This document shows positions 51,272 to 60,109 of a DNA stretch of 64,000 nt, piece by piece. The translations under genes were made by a program, and so were the position numbers. The stretch comes from CAVYXZ01 sp965223835 (GTDB lineage: Bacteria; Chloroflexota; Anaerolineae; Aggregatilineales; Phototrophicaceae). Where the stretch lies: assembly GCA_965223835.1 (NCBI GenBank), contig CBDCXQ010000001.1:1550001-1614000 (forward strand). The letters are read 5' to 3'. Position 1 is the first letter of the stretch, and each line of letters opens with the position of its first letter. Under the pieces are notes generated by a model. It saw only the letters and a program-made list of their open reading frames with translations, was not told the origin of the DNA and did not search any database.

Positions 51272-52715
51272 ACCATTCTGAATGTCCGAGGCGTTGTAAC
51301 GGCGGCAGCACGACAATGGAGTTGGCAACACTCTTAAGCTGTGTTTTCGTGGCCCGGCGCGCGGGAAGCACGGCATGTATGTGAAGTTTTTGCTCAGCAA
51401 CGCGTGCCGCCAATTCGGGCCGCGGAATACCGGTATAACCATCGGTCAGAATCAAGGCACGGTGAATGCGTGGGCGGGCTTCAATCGCATGCGCCAACAC
51501 GCAGTTGATGTCTGTGCCGCCAGTGGTTCGCAGTCGCGACTGTGTTAGGTCGGCGAGCGGCATGGCCTCTACGATAGTCGAAAACTGAAATATACTGGCC
51601 TGCCCATTGCGGACGTAGGGCAAAATTAACCCCAGCAGATGCGGCAGGATGTGCCCCATGGAGCCAGATACATCGAGGTAAACATGTGCCTTGCTGGGGG
51701 TTTCGGGAACTCGCGCACGCACTTCACCCAGTTGATTCCATAACATCCCTTGCACCCCAAGCTGTTGACGGGCTGGAACCATGCGATCACGAGCGTTGGG
51801 CAGCACGCCGACGCCTGTCATCGCCGGAATGGGGGTGCGCGTCTTACGGCGCTGGGGGCCGGTTTTGGGTCCCAGGCAGCGTCGGAGCGTATTGGCAAAG
51901 GTGCGGCGGGCATCTTCTGAGGCGGATTGCCGGTTGATTTTTCGTTCGGATTGGGGACCCCCTTTGCCACGTCCCAGTGCGGCCATCTCTGGCAGCTTAT
52001 CCAGGACCCCCTCAATCAATTCTTTGAAAATGGGGTTATTGAGCGCTTCCTGCTCTGCTGCTGATGTTTCATGATCGCCTAACAAGACAGGTTGTACATA
52101 AATCGTCTTTTCTAGCCCGGCGCGGCGCAGGAGGTTGAGAATCTCCTCGTACAAGGGGTCTGCCCCCTGACTCTGGTTGCCGGGCGGATACAATCGCTGA
52201 AGGATCTCAATCGTTCCCGCGGGCAGATTGTCATCCTCAGGGAATTCTGGTTTATCGGGCCAGCCGACTGGTGGGCGCAGCAGCAAACCGGGAAACACGG
52301 TTGCCGGGTTGAGTTCATCGAAGAAGCCGCGAAATTCTGGTTGCGGAAACTGGCGCGACAGGCCAGCATTGATAATCGCGTCAAAGGCAATATTGTGGAG
52401 GGGGGTCACGCGCTGGTACAGGCGGGTGTGGGCCAGGATGATATGCCACAACTCATGCATGACCAGTAGAAAAAGGTGTTCATCCCGTTCACAGTATTTT
52501 GCTGCAAACTCCGGGTTTATCAACATGTAGGGACGGTGTAAACACTCTACCGCCGCTGTTGGAATATCATGACTGGGTTTAATGCCCGCTAAACGACACA
52601 ACGTTTCCATTTCAAAGGTTGCGGCGGGCAGACAGCGCACGAGCCGCGCCACGAGATGTGCGCCATGATTGACTTTATTTACTTGAATCGGACGTTTTTC
52701 CACTGAGCCGGTCAT
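51270..52715 (-). CDS. DUF2201-type putative metallopeptidase with C-terminal VWA-like domain
   Basis: A 481-residue protein. Its N-terminal domain carries a zincin-like HELWHIILAH (H87, E88, H91, possible third ligand H96). The C-terminal domain (about 335-470) is VWA-like, with the MIDAS motif YLDVSGSMGH, the Thr in TTGGTDIN and Asp in LTDGYTG. A proline- and charge-rich linker (about 255-330) separates them. This layout is the VWA partner of MoxR ATPases in three-component systems. Start overlaps the stop of the middle gene by 4 bases (ATGA). Whether the HExxH domain is a protease is unproven. Confidence 0.85.
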   Translation of the reverse strand: MTGSVEKRPIQVNKVNHGAHLVARLVRCLPAATFEMETLCRLAGIKPSHDIPTAAVECLHRPYMLINPEFAAKYCERDEHLFLLVMHELWHIILAHTRLYQRVTPLHNIAFDAIINAGLSRQFPQPEFRGFFDELNPATVFPGLLLRPPVGWPDKPEFPEDDNLPAGTIEILQRLYPPGNQSQGADPLYEEILNLLRRAGLEKTIYVQPVLLGDHETSAAEQEALNNPIFKELIEGVLDKLPEMAALGRGKGGPQSERKINRQSASEDARRTFANTLRRCLGPKTGPQRRKTRTPIPAMTGVGVLPNARDRMVPARQQLGVQGMLWNQLGEVRARVPETPSKAHVYLDVSGSMGHILPHLLGLILPYVRNGQASIFQFSTIVEAMPLADLTQSRLRTTGGTDINCVLAHAIEARPRIHRALILTDGYTGIPRPELAARVAEQKLHIHAVLPARRATKTQLKSVANSIVVLPPLQRLGHSEW

Positions 52716-53395
52716 TCGTCGTCTTCCTCATCAACTTCCGGTGGGCGGAGCGGAGCGGGGATTTCCATTTCGAAGTACCCGCTCATCTGAACCAGTTTCA
52801 CCAGACGCGGATCATCCGAAATTATGGTCCGATCAATATAGGTTGCATCAAACGAAACCGGGGCGGTTGCCTGTAACAGGTTATCGCGTGAGCGGGCCAG
52901 CACATTGAGGACCAACAACGGATCAAACGCCCGAAGATATACTGGTTTCCGGTTGGATAGCTGCGCGTCGGTGCGGATCACATCACGAGTCGAATCCTTC
53001 CACGAGTAGACCAGCATTGCCCCGGTCATTTCGTAAGCATTCCACATGTCATCCAATATCGCTGTCAACTGAGCCTGGGCCTGGGTATCTTGCTCAATCG
53101 ATTGCAGCACCGCTTCATAGCTACCACTGGCTGCCGACAAGTCGTCTTGCATCATGTATTTTAGCGATCCACCCAGTCCTTCAAGTGAGAAACAGACGAG
53201 TGTGTCCCCCACTGGTAACACATCCCAGGCAATAGGGGTCGAACCAAAACGGGACCGCAGATTGCTTGACTTATTGAGCCGTGACGCTGCCGATGGTGCT
53301 GGGCGTGGTTTGCTGCCGGGTAAGGCCGGTGATTTGCCCTTGTCGGTTCGGTTGCTGAAGGGTTTGAGGGGCGGTTTGTTATTCTTGATGGTCAT
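52712..53395 (-). CDS. Unknown protein between MoxR ATPase and VWA protein
   Basis: A 227-residue protein I do not recognise. The first 55 residues are basic, Ser/Pro-rich and probably disordered. A folded core begins near IAWDVLPVGDTLVCFSLEGLGGSLKYMM, followed by an acidic helical part (SIEQDTQAQAQLTAILDDMWNAYEM) and a beta-rich part with PVSFDATYIDR. It ends in an acidic tail (PPEVDEEDDE). The ATG at 53395 lies 17 bases inside the MoxR gene with GAGGCAAGG as ribosome site, and its end overlaps the VWA gene, so it is coupled on both sides. It may be an adaptor or client of the ATPase. Confidence 0.75.
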   Translation of the reverse strand: MTIKNNKPPLKPFSNRTDKGKSPALPGSKPRPAPSAASRLNKSSNLRSRFGSTPIAWDVLPVGDTLVCFSLEGLGGSLKYMMQDDLSAASGSYEAVLQSIEQDTQAQAQLTAILDDMWNAYEMTGAMLVYSWKDSTRDVIRTDAQLSNRKPVYLRAFDPLLVLNVLARSRDNLLQATAPVSFDATYIDRTIISDDPRLVKLVQMSGYFEMEIPAPLRPPEVDEEDDE

Positions 53396-54848
53396 GCCTT
53401 GCCTCGTGTATTCCAAACAGGTCCAGATCGGCCTGGAAGCGTCTCAACGCGCTTTCCCAGTTATCGTGTACCCACAGGTCGGGAAAGCCACTTAAGACAT
53501 AATTACGTTCCAGCCGTGCGCGCAGTTCCGGGGTTTCCCCGGTCAGGTCCAGCCAGTCGGTGATTGTCTGCCAGATGCCCTGTACCGGGCCAGGTTGCAA
53601 CGTTGTGTTGAGTGCGCGTGGTTCCAGAACATGGCTGGCGAGTTGGGCCAGCGGTTCCCAGGCCGCCGAGGTCAAGTTGCGACGGTCGCGAAACGCCAGA
53701 AAAATAGCCGTTGCCAGGCCGATACGCCGTGCCTCGGCAGTGACATCACCCAGAACTTGCGTTATTAATCGCGAGATTTTAGCGTCCTCGATGTCCAGTT
53801 TGTCCGCCAGCAACACCCGCTGTACCGGGTCGGGTTCCACGAACACCTGGCGCATCTCGTCGTCCTCATCCAGAATCGATATTTCCCAGGCTTGCTTATG
53901 CGCCGCGACGATGTTGGCCGGTGATGGGGGTACTTCAGACGAGTTTTCCGGCAGGCTGTAAGACAAGGCGATTTCGGCGCTGATGTCTAACTCAGCATCG
54001 TCGCCCGTCAGAACCATGCGGGCGGCATGGACTGCGACAATCGACCGTGCCAGCATCCGAGCGCGGCGAGGGCTTTGGGGTAACTTGGCCTTTTCCAGTA
54101 AATCAATCACATATAGCACATAATCGGCCAACCAATCGGCAAGTTCCGCTTCCAGCATGGGAATATAGTCGGCGCATTGGGCGACATATTCCGACAGATG
54201 ATGATCGGCCAGGGTTTGGGTTTGATCAAATTCGGAAAAGTGATCGCCTTCTTTCCAGTTGATGATCTGGCGGCGGTCAGCTTCACTCAGTTCGCCCCAG
54301 GTGGGGACATTGATGATAAAAGGAAAACGATCGGCCAGCGCCGGGTCCAGCGGTTCCGAACCCAGATAGTAGGGTTGGCCGCTGTTAGTTTCCACATCAT
54401 CGGGGGAAGGTGGATTCATGGCTGCCCAGCGGTGCTGCAATTTTTCGAGTCGGATGCCCGAAACCCGCCGTTCATGGATGATGGGGAATAATTTATTTTG
54501 CAGGTCAGATCGGCAGCGGGAGATTTCATCAATGAATACAAATTCGGCATCCCAAATAGACCCTGGTGTGGTAACAAAACGCAGATTTTCACCACTTTCG
54601 TCGGGCAGCGGAATGCCAACCAGGTCATCATAGTTAATGAGCGATGCATTGTAATGGCGCATTGGCAGGTGCATCGCGGCGGCTAACCGTTCCACTAACA
54701 GCGATTTGGCAGTGCCATGCGGCCCCACCAGCAGCAAGGGCGAACGGGTTGCCAGGGCTGCCAGAATTATCGGATCAAGATGTTGCCAGCCTTGAATCCC
54801 CAGTGTTTGAACAATTCCAGGATGAAACCGCTCCTGTGAGTCAATCAT
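53379..54848 (-). CDS. MoxR-type AAA+ ATPase
   Basis: A 489-residue AAA+ ATPase. Walker A is VGPHGTAKS (residues 41-49) and Walker B is FVFIDEIS (103-110). The sensor-1 block is MNPPSPDD and the arginine-finger region DPALADRFPFII. The N-terminal module is followed by a lid and about 200 residues of helical extension. MoxR proteins work with VWA proteins as remodelling or metal-insertion chaperones (RavA-ViaA, MoxR-MoxC types). It is the first gene of a tightly overlapping three-gene operon. AGGAAA lies 11 bases before the ATG. Confidence 0.9.
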   Translation of the reverse strand: MIDSQERFHPGIVQTLGIQGWQHLDPIILAALATRSPLLLVGPHGTAKSLLVERLAAAMHLPMRHYNASLINYDDLVGIPLPDESGENLRFVTTPGSIWDAEFVFIDEISRCRSDLQNKLFPIIHERRVSGIRLEKLQHRWAAMNPPSPDDVETNSGQPYYLGSEPLDPALADRFPFIINVPTWGELSEADRRQIINWKEGDHFSEFDQTQTLADHHLSEYVAQCADYIPMLEAELADWLADYVLYVIDLLEKAKLPQSPRRARMLARSIVAVHAARMVLTGDDAELDISAEIALSYSLPENSSEVPPSPANIVAAHKQAWEISILDEDDEMRQVFVEPDPVQRVLLADKLDIEDAKISRLITQVLGDVTAEARRIGLATAIFLAFRDRRNLTSAAWEPLAQLASHVLEPRALNTTLQPGPVQGIWQTITDWLDLTGETPELRARLERNYVLSGFPDLWVHDNWESALRRFQADLDLFGIHEARHDHQE

Positions 54849-55148
54849 GTGTGAAGTTTCCTATACCTGATGGTAGGAAGGGGTGAAATGAAGTGGAATA
54901 GTTTCATTTTAGAAAATTTGTTCTATTATGTCAACCAGCCATATCATTGATTTCAATCCATATCACCCTGCAATTACAACCGATATTTTGCACTTTAGCA
55001 CGCCTTCAGGACCCATGTACCCCCGATATTGGGGGTATGTAAGCGAACTTCTATGACCATGTGCCCCGATTTGGCGATTTGGCTACCTACGGTTATCATG
55101 TTGTAATTCTATTATGTAACACTTCTGGTTTTTTTAGAGAATAGTTAG
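54849..55148. other. 300-base AT-rich intergenic region
   Basis: The gap between the divergent MoxR and hydrolase-ligase fusion genes has no credible coding frame. It is AT-rich compared with its neighbours and should carry both promoters, but I cannot pick convincing -35/-10 pairs. The one clear structure is the palindrome at 55018-55037. Confidence 0.6.
55018..55037. promoter_or_regulatory. Palindrome TACCCCC-N6-GGGGGTA in the divergent gap
   Basis: Perfect 7-bp arms (55018-55024 and 55031-55037) around GATATT. There is no T-run, so it is not a terminator. It lies about 110 bases ahead of the fusion gene and 170 bases ahead of moxR, where an operator for either would sit. Confidence 0.45.
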
Positions 55149-57650
55149 ATGAAAAAACCGCTTCGGGGCATCAAACGTGATCAAATTAAACTCGATTTGG
55201 GTTTGTATCGTGTTCATATTCCGATTGCCGGGCAGCGCGGAGCTGACCTTAGCGTCATGGATGTGTGGCCGGAAGCCATTGAGCGCACGATCGTCTTTGT
55301 TCATGGGTATGCCGGTTGTGCTGAAACCTGGGAATACCAGATTAATTACTTTGCCAATCATTTTCGGGTGGTTGTGCCCGACTTGCGGGGCCATGGTCAG
55401 AGCGATGCCCCCTACACGCAATATACAATGGACGAGATGGTTACGGATTTGCAGACCATCGTTGAGGCGCTGGAATTGCCTGAAAAATTTATCCTGGTTG
55501 GGCATTCGTTTGGCGGGGCAATCTGCGTGGAATATGCCAATGCCCACCCGGAGCGCCTTGACAAGTTAATCTTGATTGCAACTGCCGGTGAGTATCCTCT
55601 GCCACGGGCAGTCGGTATTTTGTCACGGATTCCCTCGACGGTTTTCCGACCCATCTGGCGCTATCGTCCCCGCTGGAATGCGGAAATCCACGTCATGAAA
55701 CGGATGATGCTCAACAATCTGAGCCAATGGCGTGGCTGGAACTTGTTGCGCAATATCGCGACGCCGACGCTGGTGTTGACCGGCGAACGTGACACTTTCT
55801 TTCCCCGCTACGTTTTTGATGACGTCATCAAGATGATTCCCAACGCGGAATCTTATGATGTGGGGTCAGCCAAGCACAAGGTCCAACTGGAGCGCCATGA
55901 GGCCGTTAATCGGGCCATCGACCGTTTTGTCCGCGATGATAATCACAGTTCATGGCGGTCACAAAATGGCGCTGCCCGGCTGTTGAGTCGGCGGCCCTGG
56001 CTTTCCCGCTATAGTGACAAAACACCGCACACCATTCCGATTCCGCGCCAGCCTCTAACGCGCTTTTTGGAAGGTGCGGCAGAATGGCTGCCCCGGCGCA
56101 CCGCGACGATATTCTTTGGTTCGCGGCTGACGTATAGCGAGTTGAATCAACAGGCCGATGCGTTTTCGCAGGCGTTGCTGCAACTGGGCGTTCAGCCCGG
56201 TGATCGCGTGATGCTGGTTTTGCCCAACACCCCGCAATTGATTGTCGCCTATTATGGGGTGCTGAAAGTCGGCGCAGTGGTGGTCCTGCCGAACCCGGAT
56301 GCCGACGGTCCCGTAATTATTGGGCAGATGCAAAAAACAGGGGCGAAGGCGCTCGTTACCATGCGGCATTACGTTGAGTTGGCGCAGGCGGCTTTGACGC
56401 AAACCGGCGTGACGGATGTTATCTTCGCTGATTTTCTGAATGTTGTGCCGCTACCTGTCTATCGGCAAATGGTCGAAAAAGATGCATCCCTATCAGTCGA
56501 TGGCTTCCAGCAAATTGGCACCAGCGTGCATCTCATGGTGGATCTCTTAAATGGTGCGCCGCCTGAAGCGCTACCGCTGGCGATTGACCAGCATGAACTG
56601 GCGGTTATTGCCTTTACCAGTGGCACCACTGATGAACCCAAAGGTGTGTGTCTGACGCACCAGAATCTGGTTGCTAATGCGCTACAGACGCGTCATTGGA
56701 TTCCTGATCTGCAATATGGTCAGGAGACGGTACTATCCGTGTTGCCATTCACCCACAGTTATGGGATGACCGGCGCCATGAATGTGCCCATTGCGATGGG
56801 GGCGACGATGGTACTGCTCCCCTCGTTTGATTTGCAGCAGGTTTTGGACCACATCAAACAATATCGACCCACGTTATTTCCTGGTGTGCCATCTATCTAT
56901 ACCGCGATTAATCATGCGCCCAATGTCCGCGCCTATGGGTTATCCTCTATCAAAGCATGTATCAGCGGCGCCGCGCCGTTGCCGGTGGAAGTGCAGGAAG
57001 AATTTGAAAAGCTCACCCGGGGGCGGCTGGTCGAAGGTTATGGCTTGACCGAAAGCGGACCAGTGACTCATGCCAACCCGTTGTATGGCCTGCGCAAAGT
57101 TGGCTCAATCGGCATCCCGATACCCAATACCGACGCTAAGATTGTTCATCTGGCGACGGGTGAAGACTTGCCGACCGGCAAGGTGGGTGAACTGGTCGTG
57201 CGGGGACCACAAGTGATGACCGGGTATTGGGGCGAAAATCATGCTGCTGATCCGGAATCGGTGCTGCAAGATGGCTGGCTGTTTACCGGCGATGTTGCAC
57301 TCATGGATGATGACGGTTATTTCCGCATTATCAGCCGCAAACGCGATACCATCATGATGGGCGATTACAGCGTCTATCCTCGCGACGTCGAGGAAGTGCT
57401 GTATGAAAACAACAAAGTTCTGGAAGTCGCTGTGGTGGGTGTGCCCAGTGCGGAACAAGGACAGCAGGTAAAGGCATTTGTCGTACCCCGACCGAACACC
57501 CATCTTTCTAAAGAAGAACTGCTTGACCTGTGCCGTCGCCGGTTGGAGGCTTATGCGGTGCCCTGGGATATTGAATTTCGGGATGAATTGCCCAAGTCAT
57601 TTGTCGGCAAAATTTTGCGGCGTTTGCTGGTCGAAGAGACGCTGGAATAG
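55149..57650 (+). CDS. Alpha/beta hydrolase fused to AMP-forming acyl-CoA synthetase
   Basis: An 833-residue two-domain protein. Residues about 20-265 are an alpha/beta hydrolase: oxyanion VFVHGYAGCAETW, DLRGHGQSD, nucleophile Ser in VGHSFGGA (about 119), Asp in GERDTFFP, with His probably in SAKHKVQLERH. A roughly 30-residue linker leads to an acyl-adenylate ligase (about 300-833): TYSELNQQADAF, P-loop AFTSGTTDEPKG (about 488), EGYGLTESGP, LFTGDVALMDDDGYFRI and the catalytic Lys in KSFVGKILRR (about 822). It may hydrolyse an ester and activate the released acid to its CoA thioester. It is followed by a patatin phospholipase gene 8 bases later. Confidence 0.9.
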   Translation: MKKPLRGIKRDQIKLDLGLYRVHIPIAGQRGADLSVMDVWPEAIERTIVFVHGYAGCAETWEYQINYFANHFRVVVPDLRGHGQSDAPYTQYTMDEMVTDLQTIVEALELPEKFILVGHSFGGAICVEYANAHPERLDKLILIATAGEYPLPRAVGILSRIPSTVFRPIWRYRPRWNAEIHVMKRMMLNNLSQWRGWNLLRNIATPTLVLTGERDTFFPRYVFDDVIKMIPNAESYDVGSAKHKVQLERHEAVNRAIDRFVRDDNHSSWRSQNGAARLLSRRPWLSRYSDKTPHTIPIPRQPLTRFLEGAAEWLPRRTATIFFGSRLTYSELNQQADAFSQALLQLGVQPGDRVMLVLPNTPQLIVAYYGVLKVGAVVVLPNPDADGPVIIGQMQKTGAKALVTMRHYVELAQAALTQTGVTDVIFADFLNVVPLPVYRQMVEKDASLSVDGFQQIGTSVHLMVDLLNGAPPEALPLAIDQHELAVIAFTSGTTDEPKGVCLTHQNLVANALQTRHWIPDLQYGQETVLSVLPFTHSYGMTGAMNVPIAMGATMVLLPSFDLQQVLDHIKQYRPTLFPGVPSIYTAINHAPNVRAYGLSSIKACISGAAPLPVEVQEEFEKLTRGRLVEGYGLTESGPVTHANPLYGLRKVGSIGIPIPNTDAKIVHLATGEDLPTGKVGELVVRGPQVMTGYWGENHAADPESVLQDGWLFTGDVALMDDDGYFRIISRKRDTIMMGDYSVYPRDVEEVLYENNKVLEVAVVGVPSAEQGQQVKAFVVPRPNTHLSKEELLDLCRRRLEAYAVPWDIEFRDELPKSFVGKILRRLLVEETLE

Positions 57651-57658
57651 GGGCGCTG

Positions 57659-58504
57659 ATGGTGATGTTACCTAAAATCGCATTAGTTCTGGGCGGCGGT
57701 GGCAGTCGGGGGATTGCCCACATCGGTGTGTTTGAAGTGCTGGAACGGGAACACATTCCGATTGATCTGATTGTGGGCACCAGCATGGGGGCGATTATCG
57801 GCGTAGTATATGCGCTGGGGATGCCGCCAGCAGAAATTGCCGAGTATGTGCATGGCTGGCAGGGTAACAATGTATTCTCGATGAATCTGTTCAGTGCTCG
57901 TGCCCGGCAGCGGCAGATCGAAAAGCAATTGTACGCGGTTATTGGCGAAAAGACGTTTGCCGATCTTAACATCAAGATGGTGATGCTAGCGGTTGACATG
58001 AACACCGGCAAAGAAGTGATCCTGGATTCGGGTCCATTACTGCCAGCCGTATTAGCCAGCAGCGCCGTTCCCGTCGTGTTTCCGCCAATTGAAATGAATG
58101 GCATGAAACTGGCTGATGGCGGGGTGATCGACAGCCTGAATACTGAAGTCGCCTTTGTTCATGGCGCACAAAAGGTCATTGCAGTGGATATTTATCCGAT
58201 GATTGACCAGGATACGTGGGATGATCCATTGGGTGCGATTATGGGCATTGACCTGCCACTGGTGAGTACCAGCGCGGATAATCCAATTTCAGCCGCCTGG
58301 CGGTCAATCCGTATCGCGATGTGGTATCTCCATGCCAAGCGGGTCTCCCTAAATCCGCCGGATGTGCTGCTGCGCCCGGAAGTCGGTCATTATGGTTCGC
58401 TGGACTTTAACGATGTCAACGGACCGTTGTCGGCAGGGCGGGCTGAAGCGGAAAAACATCTGGAAGCGATTCGCGCCCTGGTGCAGGCGGAATCAGCAGT
58501 TTAG
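57659..58504 (+). CDS. Patatin-like phospholipase (RssA/NTE-type)
   Basis: A 281-residue serine esterase. The oxyanion loop is LVLGGGGSRGIAHIG, the nucleophile Ser is in GTSMGAIIG and the dyad Asp in LADGGVIDS. The family hydrolyses acyl esters of phospholipids. It starts 8 bases after the hydrolase-ligase fusion, so the two are cotranscribed: released fatty acid could be re-activated by the ligase. Its stop codon overlaps the stop of the convergent gene by 3 to 4 bases. Confidence 0.9.
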   Translation: MVMLPKIALVLGGGGSRGIAHIGVFEVLEREHIPIDLIVGTSMGAIIGVVYALGMPPAEIAEYVHGWQGNNVFSMNLFSARARQRQIEKQLYAVIGEKTFADLNIKMVMLAVDMNTGKEVILDSGPLLPAVLASSAVPVVFPPIEMNGMKLADGGVIDSLNTEVAFVHGAQKVIAVDIYPMIDQDTWDDPLGAIMGIDLPLVSTSADNPISAAWRSIRIAMWYLHAKRVSLNPPDVLLRPEVGHYGSLDFNDVNGPLSAGRAEAEKHLEAIRALVQAESAV

Positions 58505-59226
58505 ACATAAGCAGCCAGCAAATACAGATCAATCAAGTAATCTGGATAGCCGATGGCGACCAGGTTTTCGTGACACTCGGCCCGGCTAGCACCGCGTTCC
58601 CGCCAATGGGGAACCCGCTTGATAAGCGTTTCCACTCGTTCGCGGGGCGTAATAATCCAGGTGTCTTCCGGTACGAGACCAAAATGAATAACTGGCATTT
58701 CGTCCATGAGTCGGCGCGATTTGAGATAAGGTGCGATCAACACTGTGCGGCGTGCGCCATGCTGTTCGAGATAATCGGCGACGAATTTGGCGGTGCCGCC
58801 TAAATCAACCAGATCTTCGACGACGCCTACCACCTGATTGCGCACATTGAGCGTTACATCCTGGACCACAATCGGTTTATCCAGCGGTTGACCCGGACCC
58901 GCGTAGTATTTGACGCCCAGGGTGCCAAACTCGACGGCTGGAATGCGCTGGTCGGGGTGATAGGCCAGATGGTCGTGTAGTAGCACCCCCGGCAATAATG
59001 CACCCATCGTAATCATGACGGCTTTGGTGATTTGGTCGTCAATATGCTCAATCTGATATTCGCAAACCTGGCGGGCAATGTCGGCCACCATCAGGGCCTC
59101 AACTTGATCGGGGATATAGAGGAATTTTAAATCGTCCCACGGGATGGTGACCCCTTCCGGTTGACGCCAAAAATTTATGTCGATCTCGTCATCTAATACC
59201 CGTAGTTGTTTTAAGTAGTGTGACAT
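58501..59226 (-). CDS. Phosphoribosyltransferase-fold protein of unknown substrate
   Basis: A 241-residue protein. The clearest motif is VVGVVEDLVDLGGTAKFV, a type I phosphoribosyltransferase PRPP-binding loop (V-V-E-D-x-x-D-x-G-x-T). Upstream, VMITMGALLPGVLLHDHLAY resembles the first-loop region, and FGLVPEDTWIITPRE resembles the C-terminal WIxxPWE of xanthine/hypoxanthine phosphoribosyltransferases. Upstream Asp-rich DDEIDINFW and the C-terminal YLIDLYLLAAY are unusual. Purine salvage or a regulatory role is likely. It is transcribed towards the patatin gene and ends inside its stop codon. Confidence 0.75.
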   Translation of the reverse strand: MSHYLKQLRVLDDEIDINFWRQPEGVTIPWDDLKFLYIPDQVEALMVADIARQVCEYQIEHIDDQITKAVMITMGALLPGVLLHDHLAYHPDQRIPAVEFGTLGVKYYAGPGQPLDKPIVVQDVTLNVRNQVVGVVEDLVDLGGTAKFVADYLEQHGARRTVLIAPYLKSRRLMDEMPVIHFGLVPEDTWIITPRERVETLIKRVPHWRERGASRAECHENLVAIGYPDYLIDLYLLAAYV

Positions 59227-59353
59227 GAAGAATTGTGCCTCAGCAAGATAAAAAGCCGACCTATTTTAGCCAGTGTCGCCGGAAACGCCACCGCAAAACT
59301 CAGCATAACATTGAAGAAAACTTACAAAGCTTAAGGCCCGGCGTGTATGAAAT

Positions 59354-60109
59354 TTAACGCTTCTCCACAAACTGTCCTAGCCGATAAATTTCGTCGGGGC
59401 GTTGGTAGATATGCATGATGTCGGCCCGCGACATGAAGACAGGCTCGCCAACGGCGCAGGCCCCGGCAAAAATGGACGCTGCTTTGACCGCCATTGCCGT
59501 GATATTGAGCGCTTCAGTGGCTGTTTGTGCTAGCACGATCAAACCGTGATTGGCGAGCAAAATCACCTTTGGCGCTTCGCTATACTCATCCATATGTTGC
59601 CGGATGTAATCCCGCATTACGATCGCCAGCGGCAGGCCAGGATCGACATAGGGTACGTACATGGAACCTGGGCCACATAGCACCACTTCATCCGGGAAGG
59701 TGCGATGCGTCGCAAATTGCTCAGCACGTGAACTGCACATGATCTGGTTGATGGCGGTGGGATGTGTGTGGGCGATGATCTGGGCATTGCATTCTGTTAA
59801 CAACAGGGCATGGAAGGCGACTTCGACTGAAGGACGCAGCGGTGAATGTGGATTAACTTTGGCTGATATGAGGTCATTTTGTAGCGCCTGCTGACCGCTG
59901 GGAGGATGGTCCAGTAGCTTTAGAATCGGCGCAAAGTGAACCTGAACAAACCCGTCTGAGTCAATGGTCGCCATCTGTTGACCGCTGGCTTTAATCCAGA
60001 AGCTAGCTTCATCAACCCGTTGCGAGGTGTTGCCCTCACCAATAATGACGTAATTGAGGTGTGGTTGGCCGAGATGTCGGGTCATGGCGACGAGTTCTGG
60101 CGGTGTCAT
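59354..60109 (-). CDS. Class II aldolase/adducin family protein, probable rhamnulose-1-phosphate aldolase
   Basis: A 251-residue class II aldolase-fold protein. It has YVIIGEGNTSQRVDEASFWIKASGQQM, the catalytic acidic region LRPSVEVAFHALLL, zinc ligands in IIAHTHPTAINQI and a third in LLANHGLIVL. It is shorter than E. coli RhaD and not closely similar by eye, but its ATG overlaps the stop of rhaB (ATGA), so cleavage of L-rhamnulose 1-phosphate to DHAP and L-lactaldehyde is the best guess. Other class II sugar-phosphate aldolases or epimerases cannot be excluded. Confidence 0.82.
   Translation of the reverse strand: MTPPELVAMTRHLGQPHLNYVIIGEGNTSQRVDEASFWIKASGQQMATIDSDGFVQVHFAPILKLLDHPPSGQQALQNDLISAKVNPHSPLRPSVEVAFHALLLTECNAQIIAHTHPTAINQIMCSSRAEQFATHRTFPDEVVLCGPGSMYVPYVDPGLPLAIVMRDYIRQHMDEYSEAPKVILLANHGLIVLAQTATEALNITAMAVKAASIFAGACAVGEPVFMSRADIMHIYQRPDEIYRLGQFVEKR

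Noticed and set aside
51270..54848. The MoxR trio as a phage-defence island
   Set aside because: There are no nucleases, toxins, integrases or defence genes around it. The neighbours are metabolic genes, so a conflict role has no local support.
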